This document shows positions 14,601-29,600 of a DNA stretch of 64,000 nt, piece after piece. A program made the translations under genes and the position numbers. Source of the DNA: Lineus longissimus (lineage: Eukaryota > Nemertea > Pilidiophora > Heteronemertea > Lineidae); the NCBI RefSeq assembly GCF_910592395.1, contig NC_088317.1, positions 18,090,039 through 18,154,038 of the forward strand. Reading direction: 5' to 3'. Positions within the stretch are counted from its first letter, which is position 1. Each line of letters begins with the position of its first letter. The notes under the pieces were generated by a model, which was not told the origin of the DNA, ran no database searches, and saw only the letters and a list, made by a program, of their open reading frames with translations.

Positions 14601-17600
14601 AAACATTTAAGATAGCTGAAATAAATTAAAATCATGAAACCCACCTATACATATTCCCTCACTGAGGGAGTATCCCTTCTCACAGACACAGTCCCCCGTC
14701 TTCATGTCGCATCCCGCCAAACCCTGAGCTGCAGCACGTGGACATCTGCCATCAGGCTTACACAGGTCAGACTTTGTTAAACTTGCATCATCAAGTTCTG
14801 GAAAAGACAAGCACAGAGAGTTAGATTACCTGCAAAGTTGACTTCATTTTTAACATACCGATAGGGTGTGACATCAGACTTCAAACAATGAAAGAATAAA
14901 ACACCGCATTGCAATTCCATTATGATATTCAACTCACCAAACACCTTGACCCTGCTCTGATTCACCGCCCGACTCCAGTTGCGTGTGTTGAGTTTTCCCT
15001 GCCGATGACTGTTCAAAAACACCTTCACATCATCTGAAATTTAAATTTGAAGATGCAAATAGTTAAAACATACATTCCTACAGTGTGGTTTTACTGGGCC
15101 ACGTGGGCGTAATGTGGTAGCTACTGATTACAGCTTATTGGTATGTGTTCTAAATTCATATATTCAAGTAGAAAAACGTGACTATAAGGTACCCAACTGT
15201 TACACATCCTGAAGCTCAGGCCAACACTCAACCGTGTTTATGTGTAGCTCAGTTACGTGTGCGAGGGGATCAGGAGAATACGACTGACTCTGGATTTTCG
15301 AGGATGACTGTCACATAGTTATTGTTAGATCTACACAGACTAAGACCACGCCCTAGTCTCGTGGGAGTATCTTTCAGCTCTATTCATAGAAACACAGCTC
15401 AGCCTTGCATTCATAAAGTACTTACTGACTAGTATATTCCTAGGTACCCTGACTGTTATATCTGCCTTGTATTCATAAATACAAGCTGCATAAACCACAG
15501 TTAGCATTGTCATCACAGCCATGGTTGCTAGTGCCGCCTTGTTCACCGCCCGTGTTCCCGGCGGGGACCGACGACCAGGAGGGGGCCGGGGGCGACCACC
15601 CTCACGATCACTCTGGTAACGAAGGAAGAAAACATTATCAATTTGGAGACAGTAAAAGTCAATTTTAAGTAATAGTCAATTTTAAAATTTTCTTCTGTCT
15701 CCTTTGCCAAGGACTGAAATCTGTGGAATTTCAAAAAGTATTACCGGTATAAACTATTCTCACTTTCATACCAGTGCCCGGTTGCTCAAAGCATGTTTTA
15801 AATCTAACACTGGCGTTTACTTAACTCGGTGAGCTTAACTGAACGAGATTTGACATTTTGACCAGTACTGTATCACACTGACGTAACTTACAATACTGTC
15901 ATCACTTTCCATGTCTTCAATAGTTATATCAGACGCCATGTTTTGTCATTACCGGACAGTTCATTTATAACGCAACTATTAAGCCAGAATCGTTATCAGT
16001 TATTTCAATGTCTCGGATAAATCCAGTGATTGTCTTTGGTAATCTCGACATTTCACGATATTCAGTAATCCAGTGACTATTTTATTCAATTCATAAAGAA
16101 CTATGTTTGGTAATGGAGAAACCAACATTTCAGTTTATTTTGTAATCCAGTGACTATATTCAGTAATCCAGTGAATCTTTGGTAATCCAGTGACTAACAT
16201 CTCATTATATTCAATTATCCAGCGAACAACTTTAGCACCTCATTTCTTTATATTTGGTAATAAAGTAACTATTTTTAGCAAGCAAGTGCCACACTAATTG
16301 GTAATCAAAGTATCGAAAAGTCACTATATCTAGTCATTCTATTTGTATAAAACCTAAAAAATCACACAAAAACATATGTCTCCTTGCCAAGTTCCACTTT
16401 CAAGAAATATCATATTTCACACACTTATTACCAGCTGCAAATGTCAATTAGTGATGGTGAATTCCATACCAACATGCCTTTTTCCCCATCTGATAGCGTA
16501 TCGCTATTTCATTGAAATGTCATTTAACTGATATATTATTATTATTGATGTTCACTGACATTTCAATTACAAGTTATTTTAGAAAATTATGATTTTGCGG
16601 CAATATCAAACTAAACGGATGATATAAATTCCACGAGTTACTACTCTATTCACATCATTTTCTTTCCTTAATTGACATATTATCAACATAATTTATCAAC
16701 CACTTATAAAACCAAAGGATTCCCCAAAGAGATAGTTAGAAAAGTTTCACCAGTACAATATGTTCATATCATTCTTTCTTCTTTCAATCCTGTCACATTT
16801 GCAATGGACCAAGGAGACTGTTTTTGGACCACTCATAAATCCAAAGGAATTCCTCAAATAGAGTACAACAGGTCGCTGAAATTATTCCAACGGATAGTAA
16901 AAGAAGCCACGACTTTATTTCCATAGTGACTAACTTCTGCAGCTGATATGTGACCAACATCGGCAACTCTTAGAATCCATCCTTTCCTTAAACATGAATA
17001 TCCAATGTTCGGTAGCCGACCATAGAAATCAAATTCTAAATGAAAACAATATGATTTTTTTCCACTTGAAGTTAACACATATCACTATCTATGACAATGT
17101 CCCATCCACAGTTCGCATCCAACACAGCGCATACATACTCTCGTTCAACTAACTACATTTGTATAGCTGATTAATCTATAAAAACGTTCGGAATCCAGGT
17201 GGCATATGTTCGTCACTTCGAATTCGATATCATATTGAATTGAGCTTTAAATCAATGCCCACCAATTGCTGCTGAGAGGTTCCATTCAAAAGGCCTACAG
17301 CTTTTAACATTGCATTCGAATACACATTGGCTTTAATCAATTTAATGGCCATTAAATGTGTACCAATATCGTATTGTGTATCTAAATAGTATCACGTTTT
17401 ATGTGCATGCACTAAGGTTTCATTCAAATGATTCAAATTTAATGTGATGAAATCTTCAAAATAACAATCGATTTATTACATATCAGTTTGAACAGTTTGG
17501 TGTGCACAGTCTGAACTGGTGAAAGAAAGCACAACTTATCCTGCACAAAATTCACAACTCATGAGTGTCTTAAACAACTTCCACAGGATGTTAGAAACCG

Positions 17601-20600
17601 CTTCTTAGCAAAAGCCCAGCTGTTTTCTGCGATTCTTCGTTTACGAGCACCCCTCTCTTCAAAGGTAAAAGATATGTCAACATCAGCAACGTCAAATACG
17701 CAAATTGATGAAAACCTTGGATTGGCCATGACTACTCTAGGCTCTCTCACCGTTTGATACCAATTCAATTTCCATCCTGTTCCTTTTGTTCTCACAAGTC
17801 TTTCCGTAGAAAGCATTATTCATTAATTTAAAGTAATCTTTCCCAAAATCAGTCTTAGAGTCCATCCTCCTTTTAGTGTTAAACTAGGTTCCTACCAACG
17901 CCTTTCCCTATTATTTAAATGGACTCGGTACACCCATTGAGAAAGCCCTGGACTCTGCTGTGACAGGCTCACAAGCCTACAAGTCACACCACAGATGGCA
18001 CTGTACCATTCTACTGGGCATGATATGAGCTGGCGTCAGACAGGCTGGACTGGGGTCCCTACGCACAGCGTGGCAGCTCAAGGCAAGATGAGCATGTTCT
18101 GACTAAGACTTTCAAGATTGTGATGTAAAAAGCATTGTTGCAGTATCAAGAACTCATATGTTTCCCTAACAAGTCCCAAGTGCCATCTTAACAGGCCAAG
18201 TATGTACAGACGGGGGCATTGCGATCTCAGAGCCTTATGATTTCTACATCATTATATCTCTGCATCCGGGCTGTGAAATACACTATGATAAACATAAACG
18301 ATGAAAACTAAATACGAAATAGGAAAGAGACCAAGGCAGAATCATACGTGTATTAGTTGATAAGATCTCAGCATTATTTCCATATCACAGCGCCATGCCT
18401 AGGCAACTGCAACATGTGATCCAGTATCTCTAGGTGCTATTGTTGGTCACATATAATGGTCAGGGTAACAGCTGACCAGGACCCCACCGATACATCACAC
18501 ACGTTGACAGTCACAGTGTCTTGGAATATTTACTGCTGACACAGATGGGTCTTCATGACCCTAGATTCTATTCAAGTGAGTTACACTGACGCTATAAAAC
18601 AGTGGGAATAAAAGCAAGATTTCATAGAAATTACATTTTTGTGGAACACTGCCCAGGCTTAAAGCTGAAATGCATGGAAAAAAACCATACAGCCAAGTTC
18701 CTGACCACCAAACGACCATCTGCACTAGAAACATGATAGACACCCAGCGACTGGTCACACTTGACTGCACAAACCTCAAGTTCATTGACGAGACAGGTCA
18801 CAGCGACGCTCACGTGCCAGAAAAATATTTAAAAAAATTCTCGAGCAGATTCGAACTCGGAACCCTCGCCACTTGATCCTTGCCATCTTACCCACTATGC
18901 CATGAAGCCGTTGTTATAACGAACATATTTTTCAGTTGTTTATTTACTTACAAGCTTGACAGAATGGCGTATTTTGTGCCATCTGCACCATTTTCAGTTT
19001 AGTGACCTTTACAATTGCCCTTTTTCAATATTGGCAAAGTGAAATCAGGAGATGAACATGACACCCTGTGATGATTATAGGAGCACGCGAGCTATTTTCA
19101 AGTTTTAAAGATGCAAAACAATTGCCCGCTTTGCTAGTATTAAAACCATGCGTGTGTTGGGGAACTGTCTGTTGAGGTGGCATTCGATTTCAAGCAATAG
19201 TCGCGTGTGGTCGCAATTTTTTAATGGCCACTTATAGTAAGATATATGAACTGATGCTCATATCTGTGCTCCACATCCAGTGCTCTGTTGGTTTATATAC
19301 AGCCAAATACCACCACAAGACATATTGCATTCCCTAATGTTTTCCTGATATTCGTAGGCAGACTTCAAATCCTGATCACCCTGGACAGGCAGATCGGACA
19401 TATCCGCCAGACACCCAAATATTCATCAGACGCCATTACTGAGCATTCAATATTACAGTAATTGACATGATTGATTGATTGATTGATCATTGATGATTGC
19501 AGATTCTTCGATCTCGGAGATATTTGCGTATTTTGGTATTCTAAGCTGTGAGAGAGTGATTCAATCAGACACGTTCCGCGTCACCAAGACGTGTTAGAGG
19601 AAATTAAAGATATGTATCAAGAAAGGCTGCGGCAGAATTTCAGTGTTTGCTCTGGCAAAAGATGGGAACGCCGTTATACTTTAAGAAGCAATGAGTTTTT
19701 ATCGTAATTATCATAGACTAACGATATCAGATTTAGCAATGTCAGAACCACATTGTAAAGGTGTACACAACAAATACTTCAGTCCTCAGAGGGAAAGATA
19801 TTTTTGCTGACAGCAAGCCGACATAGGTTTATCGTTTCTCCATTAATCGCAACTAACTAGTTGACAACTTTGTAGTTCATTTTCAAAATGGACAGCATTA
19901 CTTTAACCATTTAATGAGATAACAGAAAAGTTACACTGATAAATATCAACATGAGCAGGTATTCCCTATATCATTTGAAATGGATGAAATACGCTAAAGA
20001 AACCATTTTCTTCTTACTACGTGGGATCATGAATCAACTGCTGCCTTTTTGTATGTAACACATTTCGTAAATGAACTCTTCAAGTTACATGTAGTTCTTC
20101 GACAAAAGATACCAGCAAAATAAACTCATCAAATGACAGTTTTTAACCAAATATATGCAGATTGAGCAAAAATTACTTCACATGCACTGAATGACTACAA
20201 ATCTTTTTAGAGTAAAATACTACATGTACATTCTAACTCATTTTAAAATTCCTTAAAAGCACAAATAGCTCCTAGCAATATGTGTTTCAAGCTTCTTGTA
20301 TGGTCATACAAATATAGCTTAATCATTTCTCTTTCATAACACTATTCTAAAACATCTAGGTTGCATTGCAACGTCTTTTCAATGTTAAATGCAATAAGCT
20401 GCAGTGGTTTTGGTTTAGCAACCATACCGGCATCCTGAGGAAATCAGGGGTTAAATGTTCGCTTCTCCGGCACTGTGAGGAAATCAGGGGTTAAATGTTC
20501 GCTTCTCCGGCACTGAGTTCTGGGCCAGAGAAGCGAACATCAACCCCTGCTTTCCCCAGGATGCCATTCCTTGTCAAAACCTTCCACAAACATACCCTCA

Positions 20601-23600
20601 AGCAGTCCATCATGCCTAAAAACTTTTAGACTGGGTTTACATAGAGTTGAAGATGTCACTTTAAGAACGAAGAGCATAAATGAACAAATGAACATGTTCG
20701 AGACAATAGTGACATGTAATACATGAACATGAAAAGTGACAACGTGAATCCTATGTAAACGAGGCCTTTTAGGCAATGCCAAGATTTTCATCACAGTTTC
20801 TGTCATACAGCTGTGCAGACATGGGTTAAACTATTGATATTCGACTCTAAGTCCTCGGATAACTTACGGAAGGAGGTGAAGATGGTCGTTGTTCAGCAGC
20901 AGCAGATCTGTTGGCAACGTGCCTCTTGGGTCTTACCGGCGTGTTAGAAAGGAAACCTCCCTGCATAGAGAGGGGGCATGAGTTAGTTGGGGCGGGGACA
21001 AATTGCACTATATTCGCTACCTATGAAGCACGCAAAATTGTCGACAATGGCTCACAATGAAAGATACACAGTTTTGTCGAGAAGTAATGTCATACTAAGG
21101 TAGTAACGTCACACTTAAGGCTGTTCGAACTAAGGAGCCAAACCATTCATCAATGACGTCTTTTTCTTTATTTTATCATTGAAATTTTGGATAGTAGTCT
21201 CCTCTCGGACATAGTTTTAATGAAAGAAATCATGCTTCCTGATCATCTAAAATAAGTCATGCAAATTGAAACTTCATTGTAAGAAATCTAATACATCTCA
21301 CTACAAAGACTGAAGACAACCTTTTCACTACAGGCACACAGACGATCGTGTAACCATAAGGATTTCAAATTCATTCAAAACATGTCTGCGAAAACGTGTG
21401 GAGTAAAACGTTTTTAACGTCGAAAATAAATTTGAATGCTGCTAATCAGTTTTCATGAAAGGGCTGCATGTCGTCTGTCCAGTAATTGGCTTTGCCAGTT
21501 TCGCAATTAAGCACTGCTCAAACAAGTGATTTTGTAACTGCGACCTGCGACAGAACCATGGCGACATGATGATTGTCGAAATGCGGCCGCCAATTTGCTT
21601 AGCATGTTTTCATGGCTCTTTCGCAGATCGCTCATTTGCATGACACAGTCAGTGCCATAAACTGTCAAATTTTACTGTCACTATTTTGAAGATAAAATGA
21701 AAAAGAAACCTCAGTCGTTAGAATCTTAAACCATCCTACATCAATTGATTACTATTTCAATGTTGTGACTTACATCATCCGAACTCTCTGTGTCTGGCAA
21801 AGTACCAGCATCAGGCGAAACTTCCCTCTGGAAAGACAGCGAAGATGCGAAAGATAAGATAAAAGACAAATAGAAACACAGGCGAAATAAAAGTGACAAC
21901 ATAGTTACAACACATTGAATTAAGTAGCTGGTGCCTCATAGTGGGTATAAGCATCGCCAGGATGGAGCTAACATGAGGCCAAAACTAAGGTGACTCACCT
22001 TATTGCCTGATTTAGAAAGTCTGCCTACATCCACACGTTTTTTTGCTTTTTGTCACGAAAGCATAAACACTTTAAAATCGGTGACAGGCTCATTTAGCAC
22101 TCGTATTGTTTCTCAGTTTAAAAAGTGATACTGTCTTCATCGACTCGAAGCCTCGTACTTGCAACTAATGGGAAAACCCAATTATTGTGCATTATCCTCC
22201 ATTTGTGCATGGGAAAATGGAAAGTTCGCCCGTAAACGAACCAGAAAATTTCCCAGCTTACAATTGATCGGAAATGGAAGACTTAATCAATTTAAGGATG
22301 AAAAATTGAAGCTGATTGCCGTGTGAGTTCATAACATGCAACTTAAAGGGAATCAGGAATGGAATTAAGACAGAGAGCTACATGGATTTTAGAAAGGTAA
22401 ATTTTAAAAGGTGTTTTTTATCTGAATTTCACAAAGGGTAAAGTAACGAAAAGAGGAGCAGACCCCTTGCCTTTGTCAGTAAACTCAGTTTAAAAAACAA
22501 TTGCATTATTTCCTGTGTGCGCTCATCTTTTCAATTTTGATAATTGCTTCTAGTTGTAGTTAGGTACAAAGTCCCAGGCACCACAACAATTATTACAAAA
22601 ATCAATTGAATTGAAAAATGTTGTAGGCCTCAGCAGTCAGTGGCGACATTTGGGCAATATCTGCTGGAAGCATAAGGCAAGAGCGCTTCAAACATCATTG
22701 ATCACTACTAATAACATTCCGGTTATGCCATAGTAGATGGTGAGCCTCATGAAAGTGTGCAGCAGAATTTCCAGAGTGCAGCACCAGACATTTATCACTT
22801 CCAGAAAATAATAACTTTATTGATTCAAGCAGTCGTCATGAAATACATGATACGATAATTGAAGATCTAATAAGAAAAGACACTGAATTAATGAGAATGG
22901 CACTGAAATGAATTGAGAGCATTTTCTGCCATATGAATCCTTACAAATAAAGATGACTTGGAAAAAGCACTGAATGCGACCCCAATTGACCCCTGAAACA
23001 TTTCTAATTACAGCATCATTTCAAGTGAAAACAATAACACTTATCTGAATGAAAAAAGAATGTCGTGTGTACTCGTGCAACGCACTTTAATAACCTTTGC
23101 TATTTTCGTGGTCTTTTATAGCTCTGTGGCCAGAATGTGAAATGGAAATTAGTTCCGGCGAGGCACATTACATGTTTCTTTGCGTGCTTTTGGTTCAATT
23201 GTCTATCGAGCTTATGAAGCAAGACGTAATCAAGTTGATGCAACTATTTAGGAAGCAGAAATTTACTTTGGTCCTTTGTATCACAATGGGCCAGATGACA
23301 TGATGATGGCGCTTTTTGGACCATTAGCATTTAGGTAGAATATCGGATCTACTTATATCAAACTCCTGATGAAACAACAAAAAATCGTCATATTTCTTAA
23401 GCTTGTTTCCACGACAGCATGGCCGATCAGTTCTATAGTAGATGTGTGACAACTCGTATGACAAGCATTCGAGATTCGCATCTTCTTAACTTGAAATCTC
23501 ATGATTCCTTATCCAAAATGCCATCTGCGATGATAGAACAGCAGGATGTACCCAAGATGCGCTGGATGATTCTGATAGAACAGCAGGACGTCCCAGAGAT

Positions 23601-26600
23601 TCGCTCAAGCCCTTCGTGATGGAAAGTCAACCTCTGACTGATTGCTACATGTCCTGAGGTATTAGCAGTGTTGATCGAGCCTCATATATAAAGTAATCAT
23701 TTATTTGTATTCGGTGAACAAGATAATGACATTCTCTGACCTAATTGAAGACAAATGACCTGGGGTATCGAAAAATCCACATTAAACATGTTGAAGTGCA
23801 CCACTTTCAAATCTCCAAATTACACCGTGCGGTTACAACCGACTTTAGCCTCATCTTATGATAGAGTGACTCCCTCCCGCTTCCCATACATTGATAGATC
23901 TGAATTTAATGTAGGTGGTTCCTGAGCACTGCTTTGAAAACGTATAAGCCATGAATTTAGAACGAGGAGAGATTATGAAACGTCTAGCAGGTCTAGTGTT
24001 GTCGGCGAAATTGCCTGTCCACTAAAAGGTGTTCTGTCATATAATCGAGACGTGGTCTGGGTCCTACACTGACGTGGTAAGACACTAATCATTTTCCGGG
24101 AAATGACTTTAGCCAACTAGAATTGTCAGTAGATATCTGGCCAGGATTATAGCCTATGTCATAAACTTACGAATCCGATCCTAGTACAGTGTATCTAGAA
24201 AAAAGAAAATAACCAATGATAGCCTGATTCATACTCCTACACAGGGTACCAACAGAAAACACCCTCCGATGCACCCAACAAATGCAATGATAATTATACC
24301 ACAATCATGTTCATAATTACAAGAAATATATCAAAGGCCTAATTGTGGAAGAAAAAGTCATCAGCTGCCTCGCTTTTCTAGCGTTAATTCAGTTGGGTGC
24401 AACATCAATCCAGCCCTGATGAAGCTATAATTATGAGCATTCAGGACTGGGCCCCTATTTTCTGCTCCAATAGATGGCCTTTTTATCTTATTGAGAACGG
24501 ATTGATTTCTAGGTGTTAAAGTGAGACGTGTTGGTAATTACCGGGTTTCTAATGATGATGATTATATGAGTCATGAAAAATGGGAGTGAGACACCGTTTG
24601 AAAGATAGGAGGATTCGAGTTCCACCACTAAAGTGAAGACAGAAGAACCACAACTTCTGAGGAACCAGCTAACAAGCGATTTCCCAACATCAAGATATTT
24701 TGCCCAATTGGTACACACACGTATAAAGGTACTTCTGTTGACTTTTTATATATTGATAGATGTGTAGTTTATCTTCAAAAGCTTAACTATCATATTTCTA
24801 ACACATCATCATTACGAAATTCTTGCTATCATGCGCATAAATGGTGTCCCGCAGTACCAAAGATGGCAGTAAACACATCCCAAAAACAATATTGCAAGTC
24901 TTACATGTCTTACCACGTTGTTATCAAACAACACTTCAGACGTTCTGATTGGAGAAAATGAAATCATAACAGAAAAGATTATGCGGCCAAATCTGGGTGA
25001 TTACGAATCTCGTGAGAAATACAACTCACCACAATTTTGAGTAATTTGATTCATTTTTTGAATGATTTCATCAATATTTCTCGAAAATTTGATGACAGAC
25101 AACATGATTTTTGAAGTTGTTTGATTTTGTCATGATATCGCATGATTTGATATGGATAATATCGTTGAAGGTAAAGGCGTTTTAAATTCAAAGGCTTTCA
25201 AGCGAGGCACGTTATTTTTAGAGATTTATCGTGTCTGGGAAAAGATCAGTGAAGGAGAAACATTGATAAAGATATCTGTTCATGGTGTTACATCTGCTAC
25301 TAGTATTAGAGGCAGCATTCACCTCCCTATATCTGTAGATCTGCTTTGAGTAGCACTGTGCTCCTGATCAGACATGGATTTATTTAGTTAAAACCTAAAG
25401 TAGCATATATTTTCATCTGCAGCTGACCGCACAGATAGATTTATGTAATGTCTAGCAATAAGCGTAGTGCTCGTAAGGAAGCAGGTATCGGCAGATAAAT
25501 ACTGTCTGTGATAGACTGTCACATCTACCAGTATCTCTTCTTTGGACAGTTCTGACATTGCTTAATTGATTAGCTATAATGAGAGTAGACAACACCAATA
25601 ATCCATAAAAACAGGAGGAATCATATAGTTGGACAAACATTTCGACAGGTGTACAGCTGGCCATTTTGGAAGTCAGGAGATAATTAGCAACGGATGGTAT
25701 GAATCTCATAAACAAAATCCTTGATGTTAAAACTTCAGTGCATAATTTGATTAGCCATAGACAGATACCTGCTGGTTTTCCTCAGTCAAAGGACAGCAAG
25801 CTCTTTTGTCACCGCAAGATTTGCTGACGCAGCTCAATGCAACTGTATGCCTGATGACTAGAACTCAGAGATTCACTCAAATACAAAGCAAATCTATAAA
25901 AAATATCTCAAACAGTGCGATGTCACCGCCGTCATACTGTCGCCAACCCTGCTATCAGATTTCCAGACCACAAAGCCAGTCCCCAGAAACATCTCGTTAG
26001 CCTACAGACGACTGATCCACCATGTGTACATACTGTAATTAGCACAGCCCATAACGGGGATGATCATGGCAGAAACCAATCAGAGAAAACTAGAGTTGGT
26101 CCCAATGGCAACTTGTAACCTGGCTTGGAACTCATGCCAAGTCATTTCCTCCAGACAGGTTTATGCCGAATAATGGATTTTTTCTAAGGTTTCCTCGGCC
26201 GAAGGTTAAGGAGTCCCAAGGGGTTCACGGTGAATTGGTACTCCTAAACTTTGGCGTGCTTAATGGTAACTTGAATCAGTAAGAAGTCAGACACCATATG
26301 GTCGGAGGGCTTGTTATTAATAGTGACCCGGGGATAGATGGCAAGTTAAATAATGGTATAAGCAGATCAGGGCGATGAATTTTGCAACGAAGGTGTCCCA
26401 TACTGTGAATTCGACATTCTACACGCTTTTTTGGTCAGCACTGCACATGGTAATGTCAATGTCAATGATTGCAGATTTCGGATATATTACATTTACTAAT
26501 TAACAGCTTTAGATGATGATAATGGCAAAATATCCACCATGTGCCGTGTCAAAACCATGACAACCACATACCGCCATGACAGTGCACCGTTAGGACAAGA

Positions 26601-29600
26601 CTTCGTGCATTTCAAGCAGAGTTACGATAAATAACCTAATTCTTTCGAAGATGGCAGCACCCATCCTCAAGGCGCGCAAGCATGAGCAAACGTCTCGTTG
26701 GCATTCTGTCTAAATGATCATCAAGCATGGTCAATGATGCAAACTCCATCATTTATCAAATGTTGACATCGAAATTAGGATTGCAGTTACACATGTAGCA
26801 AACAGGGTTATAAAGTGGACTGTATCAACATGCCCCAGTAAGTGCAGAATTAACCCTCAAGGGTTGGAAGTTTTATTGGACATGTTGGAAACAATTCGTC
26901 AAAAGTAATTGGTTTATATCAGTAGTGTTTATTAACGTTAACCCGCTGATCATGTAACTGTTCAAGGAAAGGCACATACAGATTGTTTTTGATACGATTA
27001 ATTTATTGCCGTAGGCTACCCTGCCTTTTAGCGATCAATGTTTGGGTCTATGACTAGAATGCAAGTGCCAAGCAAGTCATGGGGCACTCACTTGAATTCG
27101 AATCTTGATCTTAACTTGGCTAACTACCAACAGCGATGAACCAAGCCCACACAAAGTCAGCAATCCAGCCTGCAGCCCAATATAGCAAATGTTGCCCCAA
27201 GCATCCGAATTCTGCCAGCCTTGAGGGATACTGTGAAGTAATCGGCAGTATTGGGATTCAGATTACTGAAATGTCTCCGAGAAATGTCTTGTCATAGAAA
27301 TCCAACCACAGCATACTATTAAGGAGACAATCAATACATGTTCCTTGTCAAATATTTTTTCGTAATATCCATTGGGGCAAGAGCAGACGGCAACGGGGCT
27401 AAAATCAATGACGCTGTGGATCCAAGGGTAGTCACGTATAAGATATGCTGCGATACTCAAGTTAGTAGTGTACTTCCAAAGTTTCCCAGCAAAGTCTTGG
27501 ACGATGCCACATCCATTTCATCAGAAACCTACATGTACATCAAATGAATCAGCCCAGACATGGCATTGTTCTCAGAAGGAACCGTTTGCCCATCGCGAGG
27601 CAAAATATCAGGCAGTTTCAACATGGATTTTCCCATTCTAAAGAATGGCTGCACCAATCACAATATCTGACATATTCCATTATTCGACCTGAATCTCGCT
27701 ATATTCACTACCCACAATATTTTATGGCATAACATATCTTGTACACAAGAACATATGAATTTATCACCAAGATATATCCTGCTGCACTTACCATGATTAC
27801 TAGGCTCCAGACTTTCTGGTATAAACAAGCAGGCACAAATTGCTTTCAACATAAAGAACCAGTACTATCTTTAAATCGATGCACTTTCCTGCTTTATAGA
27901 CTTGGGTCTGAGCATTTTGATCTAAACTTGATTGCGGTCGAAGGAAAACTGAACCAGACATCCCCAGGGTAAGATCATTTTGGTTTATCCGGATATAAAA
28001 CGACCGAAAGCAATTCATACTACAAACGAAATGAATAAGGTGTCATGCTATTTTGACTATCTATGGTTTTCTTCATAATATCTTAGACTGTTAGCTGCCA
28101 TAGTTGTTACCATTATGTACAATTGGTTTAATTGAGTGTAGTGGAGTACTGGCTTGTCCAATTCTCAATCCAATGGTCGCAGGTTCAGACTCTGGTCTGG
28201 GATTCACTTTCTCTTTCACATGTCGAGCTCAAGTGAACAAGGGCTGCAAGAACTACAGCCTTGTGGCAAAGAAGCCTCTGCAGAGACATATACAAGTTGT
28301 TTGGAAGCAGTTTGAGACCAATTCTGGTCAGTAAAAGCACTTTATTAAAGCCACCAAGGGGTAAAAGCATGCTCACCTTACACACTTTCAGCATCAAAGT
28401 AGAATTTCAAATCCGAGGGGAATCACAGAAGGTAATCAACTCTTTTCTGGGTTTTTTTTTGTAAAACACCTGACGGAACACTTTTTTATCCATTTGAATA
28501 AATCATTTTTATACCATTTCAGAAAAACTCAAGAGAACGACATTCTTAAACGCGACGACTGGTTTCACTGGGCGTACAAACAGACTGACCACCATTACAA
28601 CATATATATATAAGCTAAAACTTTCCTGACTGTTACACAAACAGTTTTTCAGTTTTCTCTGGTGCTATCGAGATAAAATAACCATAAATTTTAAGACCAA
28701 ACGAACAAGCCACACTTAGCCTTTATCAAATTAACTCAGACTGTAGTAAGATACTATCAAAGCTATCTTTTAAGTCGGGCAAGGCTACGGAGAATTTGCA
28801 GCCATAACTCACAAGAGATATCATCATTTAAGAATTATTCATGAAATTGAGCAAGATCTCTCTCAAAGTGTTATCCTTGTGTAAAAGTCTTATGAATTAT
28901 GCAAAAATTGCCCGCACATGTCCAGAATATCCCATTTGTTTAAATTATCAACAGTATGAGGGGTTTTGGTATGGAAACCTTAAAATCACATTACAAAACG
29001 TGTCCATTTGTTGGAAATTAGAAGTGCTTTAAAATGGCTTACGTTGCACATGTCATCCACATCCATTTATATTTGATTCCAGGCGTTCGAGTACTGCCGG
29101 GGATGGTTCGAATCGGCAGCTGGTATTTTTGAGGATACCTTGGGGCAAAAAAAGTATAGGTGTCGGACCGTGACTTTTCTAATCAGAATTAGACGGTCTT
29201 AGTTTCAATATCAGGGGGTCCTTTGCGATTTTATGAGCCTAGAATCTGTGCCATTTGAAGCGGGTCTCAATCCCCAGTTTGGCCTCAATATGTAACATAA
29301 CTTCCATTTGCCACGCGAGGTTGTGCGTAATTGTGCGGGTGTCAATTATACTCGTCCACATTCAAGGCCATATAGCCAAACAATAGCCGAGATGGCCCCA
29401 TGTTTTGACATCAAATAAAGAAACTAGATGCATTTGGCTATCTGCCGGTGGTAATGGCACCTTAGTGCAACCTCAATGTGCTCATGACGAGACGAGAGCA
29501 AATCTCACGGGTAGGATTGAAAACCGCCATATTGCTGACATCATCGGCACCAACAACTATTTCTTTTGACCCTGCCGGAGTCTTTCAAATCAATTGATTG

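Noticed and set aside
24916-24946. Minus-strand 31-base candidate exon with strong splice sites
   Set aside because: Phase 2 to 0 does not fit the neighbouring exons of the gene; no alternative chain was found.
29085-29125. B-box-like GGTTCGAATC within a CTGCCG...CGGCAG stem
   Set aside because: No A box at the right spacing and no tRNA fold, so neither a tRNA gene nor a clear SINE.
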